Notes under the pieces: model-generated | The model's database searches: none | What the model was told of the DNA's origin: nothing | The model's input: the letters and a program-made list of their open reading frames with translations, nothing else | Position numbers and translations under genes: made by a program | In this document: positions 57,845-64,000 of the stretch, one piece after another | How the letters are laid out: every line of letters begins with the position of its first letter | How positions within the stretch are numbered: the stretch's first letter is position 1 | Assembly (NCBI GenBank): GCA_035222895.1 | Contig: JAVYIG010001611.1 | Coordinates: forward strand, 1 to 64,000 | Direction: 5' to 3' | From: Strongylocentrotus droebachiensis | Lineage: Eukaryota; Echinodermata; Echinoidea; Camarodonta; Strongylocentrotidae | DNA length: 64,000 nucleotides

Positions 57845-59891
57845 AATGTCAAAATCGGGGATGCAGCCTATACGGCGCTGCGGCCTTATCGCCGGCAAAT
57901 ACGGTAGTACTAAATTTATAATGTTAAATAATAGTGGATTATTGTATAGAGCTCATGTCGGTCAGCTTTGACATTCCTGGTGCTCCACATTTATTACCTC
58001 TGCTTTAGCATGGCTGCCATTATGGCGCTCTAGCATTCCAAGGAATTAATTCCTGCCAGTTTTTAACACAATACTACTAGTGTATCAATTTCCCTTAACT
58101 TTGCACTGCATTTTTAAAACAATAAATTAAAAATAATAAAGGTTTGCAGATTTTTTTTCCCAAGAAAAATGTGGAATTGGTGGTATAGAAAAAGCACTTA
58201 GCAGTCAGTAATTCCAAATCAATACACAGCATTTCCAGCAAATGTGTGGTTCTGAGCAAGAGCAGATAAAGGTCATTGCAGACCAAATTGTGAAATACAC
58301 AGAGACAAAATACTGGATACGTGCTTATGAAAGTTATGTAATCATTAATTTATGCAAAAGCACTGCACTCCACGATACACAGATGGAAGTATTAGGCTCT
58401 TTATGTAGCACCTCCATCGCTGCTGTAGAAGTGATTATTCAAAATGTACTAAGTGGGACCTCTTCATGTTTTGAAGATCTGTGGATATTCGGGGGTCATT
58501 TGGGACATGTGCTAACCATGAAATAGTCTATTCACCTGTGTTCTTTTGTGTTTGTTCTTGTTCTTAAAGGCTGAAAAGATCGCTTCACAGATGATATCAG
58601 AGGGACGAATGAATGGATACATAGACCAGATTGACAGTATTGTTCACTTTGAATGTAAGTAGAAAGAGCATTTTCTCGGTTTCGAAAGAAAGAATGCATA
58701 ACGTTAGCTTGATTATGAATCTCGGCATTTATATGGTGCCATTTTTCTGTTTGAATTACTCGCAAGATATGTCACAGTGTAGCCAATTTGTGCTTCAATG
58801 ATGAAAACTTTGAAAATTCATAACTTTCCTATTTTTGTTAGGATATTGCTCAAACTTTCACTAATTTGTTTCTCTCTTTTTTGCTGCTTTTATTAAACCA
58901 ACTTAATATCAGGGTGGACTTCCCTTTTAAAAGTATCCACAAATATTCAAATTACCAATCGTATATCCACTGAATGGTCAAAATCACAATGATAAACAAA
59001 CGTACTAGCAAATTTAGTTTGAAAGCTGAGTAAAGAGCTTTTTTTGAAGTAGTCAAGTCACCCTAGGACAAGCGCCAAGAATATTTAGAACTGTGTTCCT
59101 TTTCAGCATCCTGGTTTTCAATGCATGAATTCTGTGTGATGGTGCTCAAGGTGCTCTGACATTATTACTTAGGTATTAGCTCAGCTTCCTAGTAACTAGC
59201 ACTCAAGCATGTCAGGAACCCATTTACACTTGGGTGGAGAGTTGCAAATGTAGATTGATGTTTTGCCAAAGGACTTTAGTGCCGGACTTAGATTTTAACT
59301 CCTTACCATGTGATCTACAGTCTGGGGGGGGGGGGGGGGGGGGTTCATAGAGCGGTGCGTGAAGTTACACATGACTTTATGAATGATTTGAATATGAAGA
59401 TCTAAATGGGATTCTCAAATCCTTTTAATTGCATCAGCTAAAGTTTAAATATGCAGATGAAGTTTAACCTTATCATTATTGACAAAACATTTTAATACAA
59501 AGTGTATTTGGGGCTACAATTTAATTGAAATTATGGGAAATACAGTCACACTTTGTTAAAATGCCAGGAAAAACTTTGGGCATCCCATTTGGCTCTATAT
59601 ATTAAAATCATTTGTAAAGTCATCCATAACTTTACGCACAGCTTTATGAAACACCCCTGGTGACTTATCTACTAGACTGTACCAGTTCTACTTATAGTCT
59701 ATTTGATCTTGTTTTTCAATCTATCACTCAGTCCTCTCCTTTTTGTTTTCTTCCACTCAGCAACGGACATTCTTCCACAATGGGATAAACAGATCCAGAG
59801 CCTATGTTTCCAAGTCAACAACATCATAGAGAAGATAGTAGGAGCAGTGCCAGAGTGGGCAGCGTCCATCTCGGACAACCAGATGCAATGA
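45346..59891 (+). CDS. COPS4: COP9 signalosome subunit 4
   Basis: CSN4, a PCI-domain structural subunit of the COP9 signalosome, which removes NEDD8 from cullins (nucleus and cytosol). Ten plus-strand exons total 1218 nt, 405 residues plus stop, against 406 in human, with every junction in phase. Conserved blocks: [119 protein letters not shown], then the winged-helix half of the PCI domain (about residues 200-363) with [19 protein letters not shown] and [10 protein letters not shown], and the C-terminal helix [19 protein letters not shown]. The protein appears intact. Intron 8 (5.2 kb) has swollen by nested transposons. Confidence 0.98.
46050..46430. repeat. (TTC)/(TCC) microsatellite in COPS4 intron 1
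   Basis: Pyrimidine-only stretch ending in a long (TCC)n run (about 46336-46420). A mirror-repeat of this sort can form triplex DNA. Confidence 0.85.
46864..46943 (+). CDS. COPS4: COPS4 coding exon 2
   Basis: [20 protein letters not shown] then QFFIET; acceptor ATACAG, donor GTATGT. Equals human [20 protein letters not shown]. Confidence 0.93.
47080..47382 (+). repeat. Repeat, inverted partner of 34092-34375
   Basis: Diverged copy in COPS4 intron 2, opposite orientation. Confidence 0.6.
48355..48506 (+). CDS. COPS4: COPS4 coding exon 3
   Basis: [20 protein letters not shown] through [11 protein letters not shown]; acceptor TTCCATAG, donor GTACAT. Matches human [13 protein letters not shown] and ISFEEQ. 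Confidence 0.96.
48956..49115 (+). mobile_element. tRNA-derived SINE, 3' truncated
   Basis: Same family as 50206-50476: GTGGGTTTGATCCCCAACA, CACTAATGTCCTTTGGCAAA. In COPS4 intron 3. Confidence 0.75.
49318..49421 (+). CDS. COPS4: COPS4 coding exon 4
   Basis: [20 protein letters not shown] through [11 protein letters not shown]; acceptor TTTTTCAG, donor GTATGA. Confidence 0.97.
50206..50476 (+). mobile_element. tRNA-derived SINE
   Basis: tRNA-like head with A-box TAGTTGAGTGGTTTAAGC and B-box GGTTCGATCCC, body with ACTAATGTCCTTTGGCAAGA, tail GCGCTATAGAAATG followed by (ATT)n. Its tail ends next to COPS4 exon 5. Confidence 0.85.
50488..50641 (+). CDS. COPS4: COPS4 coding exon 5
   Basis: [34 protein letters not shown] and LHIHYK; acceptor GAAACAG, donor GTGGGT. 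The acceptor has almost no pyrimidine tract; the ATT-repeat tail of a SINE ends about 12 bases upstream. Confidence 0.97.
50700..51468. mobile_element. Family 2 element interrupted by a family 3 element
   Basis: TTAA-flanked outer ends (CAGGAAGTCCACCCTG, GGGTGGAGTTCCCCT) with a family 3 relative inserted at about 50736-51070. In COPS4 intron 5. Confidence 0.65.
51728..51878 (+). CDS. COPS4: COPS4 coding exon 6
   Basis: [27 protein letters not shown] and [11 protein letters not shown]; acceptor GCTTCAG, donor GTTGGT (weak). A foldback element starts 15 bases past the donor. Confidence 0.97.
51893..52137. mobile_element. Foldback MITE, same family
   Basis: About 245 bp with inverted ends; begins 15 bases after the COPS4 exon 6 donor. 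Confidence 0.7.
52330..52450. repeat. (ATC)n microsatellite in COPS4 intron 6
   Basis: Imperfect then perfect ATC repeats; produces spurious poly-Ile/His/Met frames. Confidence 0.85.
52661..52831 (+). CDS. COPS4: COPS4 coding exon 7
   Basis: [20 protein letters not shown] through [20 protein letters not shown] and HQKATTAD; acceptor TTGTACAG, donor GTAAAA. Nearly identical to human over this stretch. Confidence 0.98.
53215..53234. repeat. C20 homopolymer at COPS4 exon 8 acceptor
   Basis: Twenty consecutive C immediately before TCAG. Other G/C runs over 10 bases occur near 1000, 2777, 6150, 20097, 22265, 23656, 25674, 43168, 59325, 60962 and 61997. Confidence 0.9.
53239..53354 (+). CDS. COPS4: COPS4 coding exon 8
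   Basis: [38 protein letters not shown]; part of the PCI winged helix. The pyrimidine tract of its acceptor is an uninterrupted run of 20 C (53215-53234) before TCAG. Donor GTAATT. Confidence 0.97.
53398..53621. mobile_element. Foldback MITE, same family
   Basis: Third copy, 44 bases after the COPS4 exon 8 donor. Confidence 0.68.
54101..54180 (+). mobile_element. tRNA-Leu/Ser-like sequence
   Basis: GTGATGGCCGAGCGGTTTAA (A-box of a long-variable-arm tRNA), anticodon-region TTTTAG and GATCGAATCCCGAC (B-box). Acceptor stem does not pair, so a SINE head or tRNA pseudogene. Confidence 0.55.
54245..55444 (+). mobile_element. Helitron-like element, copy 1
   Basis: Begins TCAGGTGGGCTG after A-T rich flank and ends CTAG followed by T, with a 9-bp stem hairpin (ATACTTGTT/AACAAGTAT) ten bases before the end: the classical Helitron pattern (5' TC, 3' hairpin plus CTRR). 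The 5' end is itself a near-palindrome (GGTGGGCTGTAT/ATACAGACCACC), and GGTGGGCTG reappears inverted near the 3' end. No helicase coding. A 56-bp partial copy of the 5' end lies immediately before (54189-54244). Confidence 0.6.
55452..56662 (+). mobile_element. Helitron-like element, copy 2
   Basis: Full second copy, about 1.2 kb, same orientation, separated from copy 1 by seven bases (TTATTTA). Very similar throughout, including both CpG-alternating tracts and all three TGACGTCA motifs. Confidence 0.6.
56663..57798 (+). mobile_element. Helitron-like element, copy 3 (5' truncated)
   Basis: Third tandem copy lacking about the first 70 bases (it starts at TTTATTTTTCTTATTTCGAC) but with an intact 3' hairpin and CTAG end. 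It is followed by a long poly-T stretch (57799-57843). Confidence 0.6.
58570..58654 (+). CDS. COPS4: COPS4 coding exon 9
   Basis: [20 protein letters not shown] then IDSIVHFE; acceptor TTCTTAAAG, donor GTAAGT. Equals human [20 protein letters not shown]. Confidence 0.97.
59150..59295 (-). mobile_element. SINE body fragment
   Basis: Minus strand reads GGCACTAAAGTCCTTTGGCA and on to CCAAGTGTAAATGGGTTCCT, matching the body of the 50.2-kb SINE. Confidence 0.7.
59761..59891 (+). CDS. COPS4: COPS4 coding exon 10 (stop)
   Basis: [20 protein letters not shown] through [12 protein letters not shown] and TGA at 59889; acceptor CCACTCAG. Human ends PEWTAQAMEAQMAQ. Confidence 0.96.
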
Positions 59892-59895
59892 GTGT

Positions 59896-60088
59896 TATAA
59901 AGGCCCACTGTACTACCTATAGCTACTTGTGCCCTCTATATAACGAACAATGCATATTGGGTGACCATTGGTCCCCCATGATCCTCTTTTTCTTATGTTA
60001 ATTGAGAGCTGATTTGATGAGATAACCACCTGTCCAGTGACCTTGCAGGGTGCTCCAATCCCTCCTGTACACTGGGACAGATGGCCTT
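59896..60088. mobile_element. Family 1 MITE in COPS4 3' UTR
   Basis: Diverged copy (core CTATATA, ATTGAGAGCTGATTTGATGA) starting just after the stop codon; the TTAA ends have decayed. Confidence 0.6.
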
Positions 60089-62834
60089 CAACACCGTATG
60101 TTTATGAAATGGTGTAGATCTAGAGAGAATACTGTATACAGCATGGTGTTCAGTGTTCATATGGTGCTGGTGTTTTAATGGTGGCAGTGTTAAGTCACCT
60201 AGACGGGACCTCTGCAGCAAGAGACAAACAATCAACAAAACTGATGTAGACCCAGAGAGAATAGTGTATGCTGTATCATATTTGGTGTAAGTCACTCAGG
60301 TCAGACTCTTCGAGAAGTCGTTATACAGTGGAACCTCCTTAGAACCACTGAGATTTTCACGGATGACAACAAAAGAAAATGATAAGCATGGGACCTGCAA
60401 AATTATGTTTCATGTTAAAATATACATTTGGTGTGAATTAATGCATACACATGGAGTGTAATTCCCTTGCTTCAAAATTGTTGCTTGAAATGTATACTAC
60501 TTCTTCTTTTATAAAGTATTTTGCAGCTAAATTAACACATCAAGCTTGGAGAGCTTTTCAAGGGTCCAATCTGACACAACATGTTCTTCATTCTCTGTGT
60601 AATATGTATTGGTCTTTATTTGGAAATTCAAGGAAGTTTTGTTAAAAAACATTGAACACCATGATGTCATTTTTTCATGTAGCTATTTCGGATGGAAGTG
60701 CTGGTCAAAAGGACCCAAGTGATCCGATTAAATCAATGGTGATTATAAAAGGGAACAAAACAAACTTGCAGGGATAATTGAAAACAAAATTGAAAATGTC
60801 CAAAAAATAATAACATTCATATCTGTATAGAAGCAATGAATAAATCTATGATTAAGTTAAGGAAAGTATCTCATGATTTGTATTTCAAAAAGGTTGTTCA
60901 GATTTTTTAAAGAGGAAGTGTGAATTGTTCTGTATTTTGTGTGTGTGTTTGTTTGTGTGTGTGGGGGGGGGGGGGGTAGGGGAGCGGTGGTGGAACACTG
61001 TGAGCTCTATTCATGAATTCATTAAAAAGACCCATGTTTGCAGCCAGTTCAGACTTCAAACCCAGCTTTGATTAAGATCTTAATGAACTAATAATCGTTT
61101 TTAATCTTTACTACAATAAAGAACAAAAGAAACAAAACAAAGCAAAGCAAATCAAAACAAAACGAATCAAAAACAAAAATAGATGAAAAAGCTTTTAATA
61201 TGGCATTCGTGAAAACCTCTGTAATTATTTAATGCTTGGTAGATAACTTCTTATTCTTTTTTTATCAAATTACTATAAAAAGCAATTTAAAAAATACCAT
61301 CTCTGCATGATAATGATATTTGATTTCTGATTTTACACTTTACACTTCCATTAGGGATGGCAATCAGAAAGAAGTACATTTCTAGAAATATATATCTAAT
61401 TGTAAATCCCATTTTCCTCTCAAAATTATGTGAATTGCCATGTTGTAAGATGTGCGATGGATGGGCTTTGTTAGCCCGTAACTAAAATGGATCAAAAGTA
61501 GTATTCGATGCAAATTTAGATGAACTGAGTAGCGCAATAAATGTTAGGCGTCTGAGTAAACTAAACAAAACTAATTGATATTATACAACTTACTCCTAGA
61601 TCCTAATCAAATAATTGGTTGAACAAGGTCATGTACTGTGTGTGGGTTCATACATGGGTAGCACTGCACATTGAAGCATGTAGAGGTAAGTAAACTCATC
61701 TCTGTATGCACGCTAAAGCAAGCCTATTAATCTGAGGGTTTATTTGTCAGCAATAATTTCATGAAACAATCTTGAATTGAATTCTTTATAAATCAAATAA
61801 CAAGGATCTAGGAGTTTCATTGCATATCATAGATGCAAAAATCAGATGCATGTATCAAGAAAAATGCTACACTGCTCTAACATGTATAATGCAGTTGTTA
61901 CACTACAGCATACTGAAAAATGGACAAGCAGCGTTACAAGACTTTTATTTGTAAATATTATAATCATTTGTCTTTTTCTTTATTTTATTTTTTCTGGGGG
62001 GGGGGGGGGGCTCTCTTTCTAATTTTGCAATAGAAAAAAAGCATGTATTCATACATGGAAAACAGTAGTTACATGTATATCATAAACAATAGATGAGAAG
62101 AGAAAAAAAGTTTCTTAGCAAAGTGAAAATACCTACAAAATTAGAATTCATGAGTTACAATGTACACTATTTCATTGATCGCCTTTGTATATTTTCATAT
62201 CAATGGTACATACACATGTATATCCTTTTAAAGTCTTAACATGTTTTAAGATAGAAATTTTACATTTGTATTTCTTTAAGATATATGTACGGGTACCTAG
62301 AAAAAAATGTATATGTTGTTAAAAAAGTAAGGAAATAATTTCAAGCTTCACAGAGAATAGTATACATTACATATTGTATCACTCCACTACTTCTTAACGT
62401 TCACATTAGAATATACTCTCTCATTACACTTTTTATGTTAGGAAACCAATGAAAGAATATATTTCTTGGACATATATGTATTAGCTCGAGTGCCAATAAA
62501 GGTGCATATTTTATGGTCCATTAAACAGGGAGAAAAACCTGAATTGCAAATATATTAAGTCTTCAACGTATGATTTGTTAAACGGATACATGTGTATGTG
62601 TTGCAAACATCCGGTTATATAATGGTAGATAATCAATGCAGTCATGTTATTTTTTAAAGATAACTGTAGAATATTTGCTCTGAGCTATATTTTTTAGAAC
62701 TGAGACTATGGTTAAGACCATTTTAATTATTACTATTAACTATTTGGCGTCACCTGTGCCTAAGAGGCTAAAAGCAAGCTGAATCACTCTAACGCTCTGG
62801 TTTTCTCCGCCCTGTATAACTGATTAGGGATGTG

Positions 62835-63085
62835 CAGATGGAAAATTAAACCAGGGTTTCCCCCTATGAATAGTGCAGGGGTTTCTAAACGACTCTCCTC
62901 TACACGGGGGCCTTCATCCTATCCAAGGGACGGACTTTTTTCACTTTACAAAGCCTGTGTCTGTGAAACAGGGGAGGGGCATTTAATACACAACGTAGGC
63001 TTTAGTCGTCTGCCGGGGCTGAATTTGAACCCACGATCTTTGGTTCGACAGGCAGACACTTTACTGACTGAGCCAACTCGAATGG
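62835..63085 (-). mobile_element. tRNA-derived SINE, second family
   Basis: Minus-strand tRNA-like head (TTGGCTCAGTCAGTAAAG, GTGGGTTCAAATTC) followed by a core CCTTGGATAGGATGAAGG ... TGTAGAGGAGAGTC shared with 11560-11740. Confidence 0.75.
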
Positions 63086-63288
63086 AGATTGAGGTGGAGA
63101 CTGGGTTTTAGGTCAATCTTAGGAGTAGGGATGAAGTTCAATCTGGGTATAAAGTTGGGCATAGTATTGGGTCTATGATTGAAGTTAGGAATTCAGTTAG
63201 TAATAGAAGGTTGACCATATACTTATCGCCGGAGCATGTGCAAACTGGTCGGAATCATTTAACTGGTCTTAAATGCCTCTATCTGTAA

Positions 63289-64000
63289 CTAGAGACTTGT
63301 AACCCCGATTTCACTGACACTAATCAAAGACTCGTCGTCAAGGTAACCAATACTCTCGCCCTCCGAATCACAGTTAGATTGAGGAGATGCAACCAACCCG
63401 ACATTTTGGTACCCAGAGCTAGAAGCGTCAAGTGAGGCAGCGATCAGATCGATTTCAGAGGATAGGGATGGACCTCTCCTCGTAAGCTTATCCTCTGCAG
63501 TTCCATTTCGAGAGCTCGCTTCGCTAGCCGTGTCTTGATCTGTGCAGGTACTTCCTCCGTCTCCCGCGCCTTCTCCGACAACGGTCTCCCCACCAAAGGT
63601 CACGGTCTTCCCATCAGCATAATCGATAGGTGGGACTATAGGAAGTGGTGGTGGTGGTGGAGGGAGCGGATGGTCTTCGACCTGATCTTCCAGAGGCGAT
63701 TCTTGGACTATAGGCACAGGTGGTGGTGGTGGAACGTCGGAATCTTTAAAGGCTTCATGATCAGTTTCCATGCCAGAGTCGGGTGTTCCTGGGGTAGCTT
63801 TTTCTTCATCCTCCACCTGATCTCTGTTTTTGGTCTCGGTCTCATAGTCGACATCTGGGAGCATCGGATCGGCTGCAGACCCATTATTAGCGTGATCAGT
63901 GGGCTTAGGTGGGATGGCGGGTGGTTTCGGCTTAGAGAGCAAACTTTCCTCTTCCTGATCTTCACTTTTACTTTCTTCCTTCGCCCCATCTTTGTCTTTT
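63289..64000 (-). CDS. C-terminal part of an unrecognised acidic, proline-rich protein (partial)
   Basis: An open frame of 237 codons runs in from the right edge and stops at TAG (63289-63291), with no visible intron. Order of regions: Lys/Glu-rich start, PKPPAIPPKP (SH3-ligand-like), an acidic stretch with TPGTPDSGMETD, two polyproline blocks (VPPPPPVPIV, LPPPPPPLPIV), a Gly-rich patch, and a Ser/Asp-rich tail with SSEIDLIAASLDASSSGYQN. The last residues are VTSL, a class I PDZ-ligand pattern (Thr at -2, Leu at 0). Even codon use and long openness in a repeat-rich window support a real exon. I cannot name the family; it could be the cytoplasmic tail of a membrane protein or a scaffold. It is convergent with COPS4. 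Confidence 0.75.
   Translation of the reverse strand, partial: KDKDGAKEESKSEDQEEESLLSKPKPPAIPPKPTDHANNGSAADPMLPDVDYETETKNRDQVEDEEKATPGTPDSGMETDHEAFKDSDVPPPPPVPIVQESPLEDQVEDHPLPPPPPPLPIVPPIDYADGKTVTFGGETVVGEGAGDGGSTCTDQDTASEASSRNGTAEDKLTRRGPSLSSEIDLIAASLDASSSGYQNVGLVASPQSNCDSEGESIGYLDDESLISVSEIGVTSL

Larger units (their letters stand above)
53701..57906. mobile_element. Composite insertion flanked by 15-bp inverted repeats
   Basis: TACCGTATTTGCCGG at 53701 and its exact reverse complement ending at 57906 bound 4.2 kb in COPS4 intron 8. The left 135 bases match the short element at 18030-18186. Inside lie a tRNA-like sequence (54101-54180) and the Helitron-like array. Best read as a TIR element that received later insertions. 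Confidence 0.6.
59892..63288. other. COPS4 3' UTR and convergent intergenic region
   Basis: A TTAA-family MITE begins within about 10 bases of the COPS4 stop and would be part of the 3' UTR. AATAAA occurs at 60839-60844 and 61115-61120 as candidate COPS4 polyadenylation signals. A G run lies at about 61997-62010. A minus-strand SINE occupies about 62835-63085, close to the 3' end of the rightmost gene. No further gene recognised. Confidence 0.5.

Noticed and set aside
58242..58526. 94-codon ORF before COPS4 exon 9
   Set aside because: Not conserved in COPS4, which is complete without it; splicing to exon 9 fits only at 58570.

Overview
This is a stretch of intron-rich, AT-rich animal nuclear DNA. 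It holds three recognisable protein-coding genes in many small exons with GT-AG introns, plus the 3' end of a fourth gene, and it is crowded with short DNA transposons (MITEs), tRNA-derived SINEs, homopolymer G/C runs and microsatellites. The proteins are close to vertebrate orthologues and LIN54 and COPS4 lie next to each other head to head, as in human. With the repeat style (TTAA-flanked MITEs, tRNA SINEs, a Helitron-like array) this points to an invertebrate deuterostome, most likely an echinoderm. The species cannot be fixed from the sequence alone.

Layout. (1) 621-21204, minus strand: adenosine kinase (ADK), ten coding exons with a 9.7-kb first intron. The frame is consistent across nine exons, but exon 9 lacks one base just before the catalytic NGAGD motif, so as written the gene is frameshifted. 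(2) 21205-29735: ADK promoter and a gene-poor interval with MITEs and probably the LIN54 3' UTR. (3) 29736-42405, minus strand: LIN54, the CXC-domain DNA-binding subunit of MuvB/DREAM. Nine coding exons are certain and a tiny last coding exon is proposed near 28.5 kb. (4) 42406-45345: the head-to-head intergenic region, carrying two tandem foldback elements. (5) 45346-59891, plus strand: COPS4, COP9 signalosome subunit 4, ten coding exons and a complete 405-residue protein. Its intron 8 holds a 3.4-kb tandem Helitron-like array nested in another element. (6) 63289 to the right edge, minus strand: the C-terminal 237 codons of an acidic, proline-rich protein I do not recognise, ending in a PDZ-ligand-like Thr-Ser-Leu and transcribed convergently with COPS4.

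The genes are not an operon. ADK salvages adenosine; LIN54 reads CHR promoter elements of cell-cycle genes; COPS4 is a structural subunit of the cullin deneddylase. The one functional link suggested by layout is the shared LIN54/COPS4 promoter region. The most interesting material is in the repeats: several structurally clear, apparently unnamed DNA elements, some lying so close to exons that they supply or abut splice signals. Exon borders were read by hand from splice consensus and frame continuity. Repeat borders are approximate unless a target-site duplication is given.
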